A stretch of DNA of 40,410 bases from Bartonella sp. AU18XJBT (GCF_028618595.1 NZ_JAQITE010000018.1:1-40410), one strand, 5' to 3'. Shown: positions 16,160-24,973, counted from the stretch's first letter. The notes: generated by a model from the sequence alone, not told the origin. Numbers and translations are program-made.

Positions 16160-16897
16160 TCAAATCATTGCCATTCCACCATTGATATGGCATGTTTGAC
16201 CTGTCGTATAAGCTGCTTCATCGCTTGCTAAATAAACAGCAGCAGCAGCTATTTCTTGCCCACTTCCCATACGCTTCATTGGAATCGCAGCCATAATGAC
16301 TTCTTTTTGCTTTTCATTGAGCTTGTCTGTCATTGCAGATTTAATAAATCCTGGAGCAATACAATTGACAGTGATGTTTCGCGAAGCAATTTCCTGTGCC
16401 AATGCTTTAGAAAAACCTATCAAGCCTGCTTTTGCAGCACAATAGTTCGTTTGTCCAGGATTTCCCACAACACCAACAACAGATGTAATGTTAATAATTC
16501 TTCCATAACGGCGGCGCATCATAGAATGTATTAATTCACGCGTCAAAAGAGAAGCTGCTGTTAGGTTAATTTCTAAAACATCATCCCAGTCTTTATCTTG
16601 CATACGCACAAAAAGACCATCCTTAGTGATTCCCGCATTGTTAACCAGAATATCGACGCCATCCATTTCTCTCTCTGCAACTTCAGCCAACTGTTTAATC
16701 GATTGGCGTTCAGAAAGATTAGCGGGAAATACAAAAACATTCTGCCCTAATTCTTCTGCCACTTCTCTAAGCTTTTCTTCACGTGTTCCATGAAGTCCAA
16801 CAATGGCTCCTTGTGCATGAAAGCAGCGTGCAATTGCCTCACCAATTTCTCCCGAAGCCCCCGTTACAAGAGCTTTACGCCCTGTTAATCTAAACAT
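16160..16897 (-). CDS. fabG: 3-oxoacyl-ACP reductase (FabG)
   Basis: NADPH-dependent reductase of the fatty-acid elongation cycle; it reduces 3-oxoacyl-ACP to 3-hydroxyacyl-ACP. The 245-aa short-chain dehydrogenase shows the cofactor motif TGASGEIGEAIA (about 12-23), NNAG near 86, the catalytic serine in NITSVVG (about 138), and the YCAAK Tyr-Lys pair (about 151-155). The C-terminal GQTCHINGGMAMI is typical of FabG. One oddity is Glu in TGASGEIG where Gly-Gly-Ile or Arg-Gly-Ile is more common, though this is seen in alphaproteobacterial FabG. It follows fabD by 18 bases and is surely co-transcribed. Confidence 0.95.
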   Translation of the reverse strand: MFRLTGRKALVTGASGEIGEAIARCFHAQGAIVGLHGTREEKLREVAEELGQNVFVFPANLSERQSIKQLAEVAEREMDGVDILVNNAGITKDGLFVRMQDKDWDDVLEINLTAASLLTRELIHSMMRRRYGRIINITSVVGVVGNPGQTNYCAAKAGLIGFSKALAQEIASRNITVNCIAPGFIKSAMTDKLNEKQKEVIMAAIPMKRMGSGQEIAAAAVYLASDEAAYTTGQTCHINGGMAMI

Positions 16898-16915
16898 TTT
16901 TTTACTCCTTATAGA

Positions 16916-17860
16916 TTAAACGCCAAGTATGCCTAGCGCTGATTCTATTTCATCAACTGTTCCAATTGTTACTCCCTTTATATCCTTGTTAATACGGCGC
17001 GTTAAACCTGTTAATACTTTTCCAGAACCAACTTCAAAAAGCGTATCAACCCCATTAGCAGCGATCCATTCTATCGTTTCACGCCACCGCACCCTCCCAG
17101 TCACTTGTTGAACAAGAAGAGTAGTAATACGCTCTGGATTGCTCTCAGGTGCAACAGAAACATTGGCAATCAAAGGAACAATAGGGGGCATTTTGTTAAC
17201 AGTCAAAAGTGCTTTCTTCATGGCATCAGCAGCAGGTTGCATTAAAGATGAATGAAAAGGTGCAGAAACTGGAAGAAGAAGTGCACGTTTTGCACCTTTT
17301 GTTGATGCAATCTCTACCGCTGCCTCCACTGCTTTTGCTTTACCTGAAATAACAATTTGCCCACCACCATTATCATTGGCAATCTGACATAGTCCTTCTC
17401 CAGAAACAGTTTCGCAAATTTCTTCCACAATGTGCTCTTCCAAACCAATCAGTGCTGCCATAGAACCTTCACCAACCGCGACAGCAGCCTGCATAGCATT
17501 GCCACGAATACGCAAAAGTCTTGCCGTATCTGTGAGAGTAAATGTACCAGCAGCACAAAGAGCCGAATATTCGCCTAAAGAATGTCCAGCAACAAACCTT
17601 ACCTTTTCTTCTATACGAAGCCCTAATTGTTTCATCACACGAATGACCGCCATGGATACAGCCATTAATGCCGGTTGTGCATTTGCTGTTAACGTTAAAA
17701 CATCTGCTGGTCCTTCAAAAATGATCTTTGATAATTTCTCACCCAAAGCATCATCAACTTCCTCGAAAACCATCCGTGCGGCAATAAATTGCTCTGTAAG
17801 CGCCTTTCCCATACCAACAAGTTGACTCCCCTGCCCTGGAAAAATAAAAGCTGCACCCAT
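16916..17860 (-). CDS. fabD: Malonyl-CoA:ACP transacylase (FabD)
   Basis: Transfers malonyl from CoA to ACP to supply the elongation cycle. The 314-aa protein begins AAFIFPGQGSQLVGMGKAL with the family GQGSQ motif. It has the nucleophile elbow AGHSLGEYSALCAAG (Ser about 93), the conserved Arg in RIRGNAMQAA (about 118), and the catalytic His in VSAPFHSSLM (about 201). GSGKVLTGLTRRI near the C-terminus completes the pattern. It is the first gene of the fabD-fabG-(acpP-fabF) leftward cluster, and the PAP2 gene lies 77 bases upstream in the same direction. Confidence 0.95.
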   Translation of the reverse strand: MGAAFIFPGQGSQLVGMGKALTEQFIAARMVFEEVDDALGEKLSKIIFEGPADVLTLTANAQPALMAVSMAVIRVMKQLGLRIEEKVRFVAGHSLGEYSALCAAGTFTLTDTARLLRIRGNAMQAAVAVGEGSMAALIGLEEHIVEEICETVSGEGLCQIANDNGGGQIVISGKAKAVEAAVEIASTKGAKRALLLPVSAPFHSSLMQPAADAMKKALLTVNKMPPIVPLIANVSVAPESNPERITTLLVQQVTGRVRWRETIEWIAANGVDTLFEVGSGKVLTGLTRRINKDIKGVTIGTVDEIESALGILGV

Positions 17861-17937
17861 TTATCAACTCCTAAAATTGTACAATTAAATTATTTTCTTT
17901 TGACCTTATTCATCCGCACAAATCAAGATAAAGCCCT

Positions 17938-18525
17938 TTACTTAAAACGAATACCACACTTAAAATTATATTTTAAGGGCGGAATTTGATATAAAAACTT
18001 AGGAAAATAGGGGGCTATAAACTGAATAACACCCAAACTTATGAGACTTCCTAAAATTGCACCTGCTAAAATATCAAAGGGATAATGTACACCCACAAAG
18101 ATGCGCGCCCAACAGATTAAGCACAAAAACACCGTGGCAAATTTAAAAGCAACTTTGTATCGGTAAAAATAAAAGCTAGCTGCATAAGACGCAATAGTCA
18201 AAGCATGATTACTAGGAAAAGAAGCTGTTGCACGATGTTGAATAAGCGATGTCGTCAACCCTACCACGAATGGGCGAGGACGAAAATAAAAAAGAGAAAT
18301 GAGATAACCTGTGAAAAGAGCCGCACAAATACTCATGCAAATGCTTAGCACGACACCTCGTTCCCTCTTCCCACCACAAAACCACAACGCACAAAGATGG
18401 AGAGGAATAATATAAATTAAAAACTTTGCACAAAAAATACTAAACGAAACCACAATCGACCAAGCTTGATGATTGCCGACAAACATTTTAAAGAGTGTAA
18501 CATCAATCTGGTTTAAAAAGTCCAT
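17938..18525 (-). CDS. PAP2-family membrane phosphatase
   Basis: Integral-membrane acid phosphatase of 195 aa with about six helices. The three PAP2 signature blocks are present: a short FYFRPRP block (about 81-87; the family pattern is KX6RP), SFPSNHA (about 103-109) and RIFVGVHYPFDILAG (about 140-154), giving the catalytic His and Asp on the periplasmic face. Likely substrates are undecaprenyl diphosphate (BcrC-like recycling of the cell-wall lipid carrier) or another lipid phosphate; sequence alone does not decide. It lies just upstream of fabD. The C-terminus is basic (LKYNFKCGIRFK). It faces away from rpsF. Confidence 0.85.
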   Translation of the reverse strand: MDFLNQIDVTLFKMFVGNHQAWSIVVSFSIFCAKFLIYIIPLHLCALWFCGGKRERGVVLSICMSICAALFTGYLISLFYFRPRPFVVGLTTSLIQHRATASFPSNHALTIASYAASFYFYRYKVAFKFATVFLCLICWARIFVGVHYPFDILAGAILGSLISLGVIQFIAPYFPKFLYQIPPLKYNFKCGIRFK

Positions 18526-18854
18526 TTTTCTCTCCTTTATGTTACAGTACTATCTTTTTATAGAAGAGGGAAATATATCAAGATTTAACAAATCAATTTT
18601 TTTATGTGCATAAACTTGCTATTTTAAAAGATAACCTGTAGATATGAAATATTCGTTGCCGGCACTTTAGCTGGAGGTTGAACGGAGGGCTGTAAAATAT
18701 CAGTAGGAAATACAATGTTTCCGGCCTCCCGTGTCTCCGCTCTCGGATGTCTCAAATTGTAAACGCGTCCTTTCTTCTTTGGATTTCCCAAAAAGACAAG
18801 TCGCAGGGGCTTTGCGCTAAAACCGGTAAGATTTAATTGAAGAAAGGCAAAACA
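18526..18854. other. Divergent PAP2/rpsF intergenic region with structured rpsF leader
   Basis: About 330 bases. The PAP2 side is AT-rich. From about 18655 to 18840 the sequence becomes clearly more GC-rich than other spacers and contains complementary blocks such as CGGAG near 18680 and CTCCG near 18746, plus GGAGG and CCTCC. This suggests a folded 5' leader on the rpsF message. In several bacteria S6:S18 binds such a leader; whether that motif is present here I cannot confirm by eye. Confidence 0.4.
18616..18644 (+). promoter_or_regulatory. Candidate sigma-70-type promoter for rpsF
   Basis: TTGCTA (18616-18621), a 17-base spacer, then TAGATA (18639-18644). The match to TTGACA/TATAAT is partial. 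Its position just before the GC-rich leader makes it the best candidate, and would give a leader of about 200 bases. Confidence 0.3.
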
Positions 18855-19262
18855 ATGGCTCTTTATGAACATATGTTCCTTGCCCGACAAGACATTGCAC
18901 CGCAGCAAGTTGATGAACTTTTGAGTCTCTACAAAGGTGTCATTGAAGCGCATGGTGGAAAAGTTGGGCGTATAGAAAATTGGGGACTTCGTCCTCTTGC
19001 TTACCGTATTCGTAAAAACCGTAAAGCTTATTATGTCTTGGTCAATATTGATGCACCAGCTTCAGCAATTGCTGAAGTGGAGCGTCAGATGCGCATCAAT
19101 GAGGATATTTTGCGTTATATGACTATTCGCGTAGAAAAACACGAAAAAGAAAAATCTGCTATGCTCTCACACCTTGATCGCAATAGTCATATTGGACACG
19201 ATGAAGAGCGTCCTCGTTTTCCACGTCGTCAACGTGAAAATGCTATAGAAGGGGTAGAATGA
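18855..19262 (+). CDS. rpsF: 30S ribosomal protein bS6
   Basis: Small-subunit protein that binds the central domain of 16S rRNA as a heterodimer with bS18. The 135-aa protein starts [14 protein letters not shown], contains [18 protein letters not shown] (the conserved core binding region, about 45-62), and ends in a basic/acidic tail ([14 protein letters not shown]) as common in Hyphomicrobiales. I chose the ATG at 18855, preceded by GAAAGG with 7-8 base spacing, over the in-frame ATG at 18837. Its stop overlaps the tandem ATGATG of rpsR, so the two partners are coupled. A long structured leader lies upstream. Confidence 0.95.
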   Translation: MALYEHMFLARQDIAPQQVDELLSLYKGVIEAHGGKVGRIENWGLRPLAYRIRKNRKAYYVLVNIDAPASAIAEVERQMRINEDILRYMTIRVEKHEKEKSAMLSHLDRNSHIGHDEERPRFPRRQRENAIEGVE

Positions 19263-19510
19263 TGACTGATACTAATCAAAACTCTGCACGTCGCCCCTTT
19301 CATCGTCGTCGTAAAACATGTCCTTTTTCAGGGACCAATGCTCCCAAAATTGATTATAAAGACATCAAGTTGTTACAGCGTTATATTTCCGAACGTGGGA
19401 AAATTGTTCCTTCACGGATTACTGCTGTTAGTCAGAAAAAACAGCGTGAATTAGCTAATGCTATCAAACGTGCTCGCTTTTTAGGCTTACTTCCGTACGT
19501 TATAAAGTAA
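19259..19510 (+). CDS. rpsR: 30S ribosomal protein bS18
   Basis: Small-subunit protein and partner of bS6. The 83-aa basic protein shows RRKTCPFSG, the [20 protein letters not shown] block (20 residues, the family core) and the C-terminal [19 protein letters not shown] ending (here [16 protein letters not shown]). Start is ATG 19259 or the adjacent ATG 19262; both lie at the rpsF stop. A strong terminator follows 15 bases after the stop, so DUF2232 and rplI probably have separate or read-through transcription. Confidence 0.96.
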   Translation: MMTDTNQNSARRPFHRRRKTCPFSGTNAPKIDYKDIKLLQRYISERGKIVPSRITAVSQKKQRELANAIKRARFLGLLPYVIK

Positions 19511-19525
19511 ACGATAATGCGCTAT

Positions 19526-19555
19526 GCAACTGGAGAGTTTCTCCAGTTGCTTTTC
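19526..19555 (+). terminator. Strong Rho-independent terminator after rpsR
   Basis: Perfect 11-base-pair stem GCAACTGGAGA / TCTCCAGTTGC (19526-19536 with 19540-19550), a three-base loop GTT and a TTTTCTT tail. Confidence 0.93.
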
Positions 19556-19657
19556 TTATATGATTTAAAATAGCTTGTTATATCCTATGTTAAGCTATTG
19601 AATGTTAAAGTTGGGGTATTGACATGCCCCTAACTGCAGAAAGCAGGACAGCAATAA

Positions 19658-20638
19658 ATGAAAAAAGATCGCACCTATGAGATATTAACCGGTATTTTGG
19701 CAGGATTATTTGCTGTTGTGATAGGAATGGCAATCATCAGTGTTGCAAATGTCGTACCCCCTTTTTCTCTTCTTCTTGGCTGCTTTCTTTCATTGCCAAT
19801 TTCTATTGTTGCGTTCGGTCAAGGAACATTAGCCAGTCTCATTGCCCTCATAAGTGCCACTGTTGTTCTTATCGTGACCACTAATACCTATATTGCTCTT
19901 GGTTTTATGTTGTTATTTTTCCTTCCTGCTGTCTATACTTCTTGGCTTCTTGGGCTTGCACGTCCAGCGCAAAAAGAAAACGAACTAATATGGTATCCAT
20001 TATCATCGGTTATTTTTCATTTAACTAATTTTATCGCTCTTATAGCAACTTTCATTGGGCTCTATGTTCAAACCCGTCCTTCCACACCCTTCATTGCAAA
20101 AAAAATCATCGAAAACATAGTACAAACTCTGCAACAATCACAGACAATAAAAGAAGCCGATATACGCCCTTTTAGTGAGTTTTTAATAACGCATACAGCA
20201 ACTTTTACTGCTGTTTCTTTGACTATTTATAGCTTGGTTTTTCTCATTGGTAACCTTTACTTTTCCATGATAGCAGCACAACACATGAAATGGCTGAAAA
20301 GACCCCGTGATGATTGGAGCCAAACTCTCCGCCTTCCAATTTCTGGAATTGTTATTTTCATTATTGTTTGCATAGCATCGATGGTTGAGTTGAGCGCTTC
20401 TCTTAACTTGAGTGCCTGTGTCTTTAGTACTGCATACACTGTTATCATATTAATTAGCGGTCTAGCATATCTTCACAATATTACAAAAGGGGTAAACGGT
20501 CGGATTATTATACTTTCTCTTGTTTATATTGCTATTTTAACAGTTGTTTTTACTCCACCTATTTCTTTCATGATGATTTTGATGGGAATTTGGGCTGCTA
20601 TTCAATACAATTTTCAATCACGCAAAAAACTCCACTAA
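19658..20638 (+). CDS. DUF2232 membrane protein (YybS-like)
   Basis: Polytopic inner-membrane protein of 326 aa with about eight hydrophobic segments, for example [58 protein letters not shown] and the C-terminal [20 protein letters not shown]. The fold and its position between rpsR and rplI match the DUF2232/YybS proteins found at this locus across alphaproteobacteria. Function is unknown; related proteins resemble S-component-like transport subunits, but no partner is seen here. An AGGA site lies before ATG 19658. It is separated from rpsR by a strong terminator and ends 25 bases before rplI. Confidence 0.82.
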   Translation: MKKDRTYEILTGILAGLFAVVIGMAIISVANVVPPFSLLLGCFLSLPISIVAFGQGTLASLIALISATVVLIVTTNTYIALGFMLLFFLPAVYTSWLLGLARPAQKENELIWYPLSSVIFHLTNFIALIATFIGLYVQTRPSTPFIAKKIIENIVQTLQQSQTIKEADIRPFSEFLITHTATFTAVSLTIYSLVFLIGNLYFSMIAAQHMKWLKRPRDDWSQTLRLPISGIVIFIIVCIASMVELSASLNLSACVFSTAYTVIILISGLAYLHNITKGVNGRIIILSLVYIAILTVVFTPPISFMMILMGIWAAIQYNFQSRKKLH

Positions 20639-20663
20639 ATTTATTTGTTCGAAAGGAAAAACT

Positions 20664-21236
20664 ATGGATATTATTTTACTTGAGCGCATTCCTCGTCTTG
20701 GTCAGATGGGTGATATTGTCTCAGTTAAAGATGGTTATGCACGTAATTTTCTCTTGCCTCAAGGTAAAGCTTTACGCGCGAATGAAACCAATAAAAAACA
20801 TTTTGAGATACAACGTGCACAACTTGAAGCACGTAATCTTGAACGCAAAAGCGAAGCGCAAAAAATTGCTGAAAAACTTGATGGCCAATCATTCATTGTT
20901 GTTCGTTCTGCTGGTGAAACAGGACAACTTTATGGTTCTGTGTCAACACGTGATATTGCTGAAATTATAATAGATGAAGGCTTTTCTATTGGAAGAAATC
21001 AAATAGAACTTAACCATCCAATAAAAATGATCGGTCTTCACACTATCACTCTTAGCTTACATCCTGAGGTTCAAATTTCTGTGATTATTAATGTTGCACG
21101 TTCTACCAGTGAAGCACAACGCCAAGCAGAAGGTGAAACTCTCACTTCGGCTAAAGAAATATATAATATTCAAGAAGAATTATTAGAAGAAGAAATTAAT
21201 GACAACGATATAAACAGTTCTCATCAAGAAGCTTAA
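20664..21236 (+). CDS. rplI: 50S ribosomal protein bL9
   Basis: Large-subunit protein that binds domain V of 23S rRNA and extends as a long rod from the ribosome surface. The 190 aa contain the N-terminal domain signature [21 protein letters not shown] (split as [12 protein letters not shown] and NFLLPQGKA, about 16-36), a connecting helix (about 45-75) and the C-terminal domain ([14 protein letters not shown], about 90-104). An acidic, Glu-rich tail beyond residue 150 makes it longer than E. coli L9 (149 aa), as usual in Hyphomicrobiales. AAGGA lies seven bases before the ATG. Confidence 0.96.
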   Translation: MDIILLERIPRLGQMGDIVSVKDGYARNFLLPQGKALRANETNKKHFEIQRAQLEARNLERKSEAQKIAEKLDGQSFIVVRSAGETGQLYGSVSTRDIAEIIIDEGFSIGRNQIELNHPIKMIGLHTITLSLHPEVQISVIINVARSTSEAQRQAEGETLTSAKEIYNIQEELLEEEINDNDINSSHQEA

Positions 21237-21810
21237 TTGCTATTTTTGCTTTCTGTTTTAAATATTGCTCATAAAATACTCACACTTTAAAACTGAGTAT
21301 TTTATGGCTATCACACATAAAGAACCTAATTTTTATGAAAGAATTAGAAATATATTATTTAAAGGCATTACATGCTGAGAATAAATAATATCACTAAGAG
21401 GAAATATCTTTTTTTCCAGTATATAAAGCAAAAATAATTTAAAGCTCTCCCCTTAAGGGTAAGGCTTGTATGAACGGTAAGTTGATTGTATCCTCACATG
21501 ATCTGAAATAATTTCAGTTATAAAAAAGTAATTCTGCTTACACAGATATTGAAATTTTAAGGTCATGTAACTTCAAAATACTTAAATTTAGAGTACCAAA
21601 ACTTCCACTTTAAAATCACGTATTATAAAATAAAATAGATAGACGTAACATAAATAATACACAAATGATCAATGAGCAACGAAACGAGGGGTTTGAAAAA
21701 TTATATAATCTTAACTTAAAATGAAGATTTGTCGCTCTATTCTTTTAATTATACGATTTTCAATTTATCGCCTAAAGTAGCTAGACTTAGATTTTTAGTG
21801 GAAAAATATT
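21237..21810. other. Long spacer between rplI and dnaB
   Basis: About 574 bases, AT-rich, with no gene or RNA that I recognise. A perfect 11-base inverted repeat, TAAAATACTCA / TGAGTATTTTA (21272-21282 with 21294-21304), lies 36 bases after rplI. It may slow or end transcription, though no T-run follows beyond the stem. The rest shows no repeat or open frame of note and should hold the dnaB promoter. Confidence 0.5.
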
Positions 21811-23301
21811 ATGGAAGAAACTAACGTTGTTAATGTAGGCTCTTCAAAAAAAGAAGATTCTCCTTCTTTTCGGCAACTTCCGTATAATATTGAAGCTGAA
21901 CAGGCATTGCTTGGTGCTATCTTTATCAACAATGATTCTCTTGACCGCGTTTCAGATTTTCTAAAACCAGAACATTTTTTTGAACCATTGCATCAAAAAA
22001 TTTATCATGTTTTATCTCACCTTATTAAAACAGGAAAATGTGTAGATCCAGTTACAATCAAGCCCTATATCCAAATGGAAGAAAAAATTGGAGATATTAC
22101 TGTATACCAATATGTTGTTCGCTTAGCCACAGAGGCAGTCACTATTATTAACGCTGAAGATTATGGACGCGTCATTTACGATCTTTTTATCCGACGGTCT
22201 TTGATTAACCTTGGAACTCAAGTTGTCAATACAGCCTTTGATGCTCCTGTGGAGCTCACGCCTACCCAACAAATTGAAACTGTTGAAAATCAGTTATTTG
22301 AGCTAGCAGAAAAAGGGAAATATGGAGGTGGATTTGAAAATTTTAATGAGGCTATCAAAAAAGCTATCGATATGGCAAGTGCTGCGAAAAAGCGCTCTTC
22401 ACAATTATCAGGGATAGCCACCCATATTAAAACACTTGATGAAAAAATGGGAGGATTACAAGCATCTGACTTAATTATCCTTGCGGGACGCCCTGGTATG
22501 GGTAAAACCTCACTGGCTACCAATATTGCCTTTAATATTGCTAATGCTTATAATCGTAATGCCAATATCCAAGAAAATGAAGGGGGCATTGTAGGGTTCT
22601 TTTCACTTGAAATGTCCTCAGAACAGCTTGCAACGCGTATTATTTCTGAACAAACAGAAGTCTCTTCTTCTGATATTCGGCGTGGTAATATTTCAGATGA
22701 ACAATTTTCAAAAATTATTCGTGCGGTGAACCAACTACAAAAGGCACCACTTTATATTGATCAAACTGGGGGAATATCAATTACGCAATTAGCTGCCCGT
22801 GCGCGGCGTCTCAAGCGGCAACACGGTTTAGATATCTTGTTTATTGACTATATCCAACTCATGACAAGCAGTTCAAAGCGTTCATCAGAGAATCGTGTTC
22901 AAGAGATCACAGAAATTACCACAGGATTAAAAGCATTAGCGAAAGAATTGAATATTCCTATTATCGCTCTCTCTCAACTTTCACGCCAAGTAGAAAATAG
23001 AACAGATAAACGTCCACAACTCTCAGATTTACGTGAGTCTGGTTCAATTGAGCAAGATGCCGACATCGTTCTGTTTGTCTATCGTGAAGAATATTATTTC
23101 AAAAACGAAGAACCAAAATTAGGCACTTTGGAACATACAAAATGGCAGGATGAGATGGATAAAATTATGGGAAAAGCTGATGTTATTATTGCGAAACAGC
23201 GTCATGGACCAACAGGGATCGTGCCCCTTGCCTTTCAATCTGATTTCACACGCTTTAGTGATCTGGCAGATAGCAATTATCTTCCAGAGCAAATTGGTTA
23301 A
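21811..23301 (+). CDS. dnaB: Replicative DNA helicase DnaB
   Basis: Hexameric 5'-3' helicase that unwinds DNA at the replication fork. The 496-aa protein has the N-terminal primase-interaction domain (about 18-120, LPYNIEAEQALLGAIFINND), a linker helix, and the RecA-like motor. Motor motifs are Walker A GRPGMGKTS (about 226-233), FFSLEMSSEQLATRI, Walker B ILFIDYIQLM (about 350), IALSQLSRQVENR, LRESGSIEQDAD (407-418) and the KQRHGPTG arginine-finger hairpin (about 462). Length is normal. Six bases after its stop begins a dead copy of the radA 5' end, followed by a second, truncated dnaB. The intact N-terminal domain marks this as the working replicative helicase. Confidence 0.96.
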   Translation: MEETNVVNVGSSKKEDSPSFRQLPYNIEAEQALLGAIFINNDSLDRVSDFLKPEHFFEPLHQKIYHVLSHLIKTGKCVDPVTIKPYIQMEEKIGDITVYQYVVRLATEAVTIINAEDYGRVIYDLFIRRSLINLGTQVVNTAFDAPVELTPTQQIETVENQLFELAEKGKYGGGFENFNEAIKKAIDMASAAKKRSSQLSGIATHIKTLDEKMGGLQASDLIILAGRPGMGKTSLATNIAFNIANAYNRNANIQENEGGIVGFFSLEMSSEQLATRIISEQTEVSSSDIRRGNISDEQFSKIIRAVNQLQKAPLYIDQTGGISITQLAARARRLKRQHGLDILFIDYIQLMTSSSKRSSENRVQEITEITTGLKALAKELNIPIIALSQLSRQVENRTDKRPQLSDLRESGSIEQDADIVLFVYREEYYFKNEEPKLGTLEHTKWQDEMDKIMGKADVIIAKQRHGPTGIVPLAFQSDFTRFSDLADSNYLPEQIG

Positions 23302-23425
23302 ATCAACATGGCGCGTAATCGTATTCAATTTATCTGCCAAAATTGTTAAACCATTCTTCTCATTAGAAAAAAATGTAGCTCTTATCAAGAATGAAATTTC
23401 TTACAAAGAATTATTTTCAATGATT
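22299..23425 (+). repeat. Duplicated segment, copy 1 (3' two-thirds of dnaB plus start of radA)
   Basis: Homologous to 23864-24973 (copy 2). Recognisable similarity begins near ELAEKGKYGG of DnaB, runs through the dnaB stop and the 6-base spacer ATCAAC, and covers about 40 codons of radA. Over about 400 bases from 22408 I count about 20 mismatches by eye; similarity is much lower from about 22860 to 23070 and in the radA part. Confidence 0.88.
23308..23425 (+). pseudogene. Dead 5' fragment of radA
   Basis: The sequence after dnaB repeats the start of radA: MARNRIQFICQNC then TAA, against MVRNRVQFICQNCG in the intact gene at 24864. Reading through the stop gives KKCSSYQE, stop, NFLQRIIFN, which aligns with GKCSACGEW NSLIEETIN. 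One codon is missing, and the second CxxC of the zinc motif is reduced to CSSY. Similarity fades around 23425. It is a by-product of the segmental duplication and cannot make RadA; at most it yields a 13-residue peptide. Confidence 0.85.
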
Positions 23426-23864
23426 CTAGCCTCCGTTATTTGCTATTTAATAACATTCCTCTTGAATGAAATGATAACACATCTCTTAACAATGTTATAA
23501 GTGGGGTACATATATTAAAATCCATAGCTAATTTAAACCTTGCTATATTGTTCCTTCTTTTACAAAGTCTCCTTCTTGCAAGACACCCATTTTCTCGTTA
23601 TTAAATTTAAAAATAATTGCTGCTATTGTGTACGGCAAGCTATTATGAAAATATCAGAAGATTTCCTCTTCATAGAAAAATCCCTAATTTTTAAACAAAA
23701 ATATTTTCTAATCTATCTGAAAAAAAACTACCCTAATTACCGCATATAAAAAAACAAGCTGTGTTTTAAATACTACAGTACAAAGAAAAATTTACAACAT
23801 GCAAAATATTTTTGATATAAAATTGCATAAAAACTGATATCTAACAAAGAAAAGGTATATAATT
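23426..23864. other. AT-rich spacer between the two dnaB copies
   Basis: About 440 bases with no supported gene. It should be the eroded remains of the duplication junction and the promoter region of the truncated dnaB, but I cannot recognise radA or dnaB sequence in it. A small open frame at 23540-23749 has no protein-like features. Confidence 0.4.
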
Positions 23865-24973
23865 ATGCTAGAAAAAAAAGAAGACTGTGATAGTGGATTT
23901 AACAGTCTTGATAATGCAATCAAAAGAGTTATTGATATAGCAAGTGCTGCAAAAAAACGCTCTTCGCAAATATCAGGGATAGCCACTCACATTCAAACAC
24001 TTGATGAAAAAATGGGAGGATTACAAGCATCTGACTTAATTATCCTTGCAGGCCGCCCTGGTATGGGTAAAACCTCACTAGCTACCAATATTGCCTTTAA
24101 TATTGCCAATGCTTATAATCGTAATGCCAATATCCAAGAAAATGAAGGTGGCATTGTAGGGTTCTTTTCACTTGAAATGTCCTCCGAACAGCTTGCAACA
24201 CGTATTATTTCTGAACAAACAGAAATCTCTTCTTCTGATATTCGGCGTGGTAATATTTCAGATGAACAATTTTCAAAAATTATTCGTGCCGTGAACCAAC
24301 TACAAACGGCACCACTTTATATTGATCAAACTGGAGGAATATCAATTTCACAACTGGCTGCCCGTGCTCGGCGTCTCAAGCAAAAACATGGTTTAGATGT
24401 CTTAATTATTGATTATATCCAACTCATGACAAGTGATTTAAAATACACATCTGAATATCGCATTCAAGAAATCACTGCAGAATTAAAAGCATTAGCCAAA
24501 GAATTAAATATCCCTATTATTGCTCTTTCACAACTTTCACATCAAGTTGAAAACAGAACAGATAAACGCCCAAAACTTTTAGATTTAGGTGGATTTGGTT
24601 CTATTGAGCAAGATGCCGACATCGTTTTATTTGTCTATCGTGAAGAATATTATCTCAAAAATGAAGAACCAAAGCTAGGCACTTTGGAACATACAAAATG
24701 GCAAGAAATAATGGACAAAGCTTTTGGAAAAGCTGATGTTATTATTGCAAAACAGCGCCATGGGCGGACAGGAATCTTGCCCCTTGCCTTTCAATCTGAT
24801 TTCACACGATTCAGCGACCTGGAAGATATTGATTATCTTCCAGAGCAAATTGGTTAAATCAACATGGTGCGTAATCGTGTTCAGTTTATCTGTCAAAATT
24901 GTGGAACTGTCCATTCTCGTTGGGCAGGAAAATGTAGTGCTTGTGGAGAATGGAATTCCCTTATCGAAGAAAC
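23864..24973 (+). repeat. Duplicated segment, copy 2 (truncated dnaB plus start of intact radA)
   Basis: Partner of the segment at 22299-23425. The dnaB-stop to radA-ATG spacing (ATCAAC) is the same in both copies. The coordinate offset is about 1565 before, and 1556 after, a nine-base deletion in this copy. Confidence 0.88.
23865..24857 (+). CDS. Truncated second DnaB: helicase motor domain without N-terminal domain
   Basis: A 330-aa open frame that starts in what is the linker of full DnaB (LEKKEDCDSGFNSLDNAIKRV aligns with LAEKGKYGGGFENFNEAIKKA; only parts are given here: SGFNSLDNAIKR). It covers the whole RecA-like motor. Walker A GRPGMGKTS (from residue 63), VLIIDYIQLM and the KQRHG hairpin are kept. 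Three residues are deleted near ITAELKALAKEL. SQLSR has become SQLSH, and LRESGSIEQ has become LGGFGSIEQ (around residue 242). Without the N-terminal collar and primase-binding domain it is unlikely to act as a normal replicative helicase. AAAAGG lies before its ATG. It stops six bases before intact radA, so it may mainly couple translation into radA. Confidence 0.8.
   Translation: MLEKKEDCDSGFNSLDNAIKRVIDIASAAKKRSSQISGIATHIQTLDEKMGGLQASDLIILAGRPGMGKTSLATNIAFNIANAYNRNANIQENEGGIVGFFSLEMSSEQLATRIISEQTEISSSDIRRGNISDEQFSKIIRAVNQLQTAPLYIDQTGGISISQLAARARRLKQKHGLDVLIIDYIQLMTSDLKYTSEYRIQEITAELKALAKELNIPIIALSQLSHQVENRTDKRPKLLDLGGFGSIEQDADIVLFVYREEYYLKNEEPKLGTLEHTKWQEIMDKAFGKADVIIAKQRHGRTGILPLAFQSDFTRFSDLEDIDYLPEQIG

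Noticed and set aside
18624-18953. Minus-strand open frame of 109 codons opposite the rpsF start
   Set aside because: It is antisense to rpsF and its leader; the frame is open because of the GC-richer leader and has no recognisable protein.
21237-21810. Searched the rplI-dnaB spacer for an RNA gene
   Set aside because: Only short AT-rich inverted repeats are seen, with no tRNA-like or riboswitch-like core.
23540-23749. 69-codon open frame between the dnaB copies
   Set aside because: Phe/Lys/Ile-rich and in unconstrained AT-rich sequence, with no ribosome site or similarity to either flanking gene.
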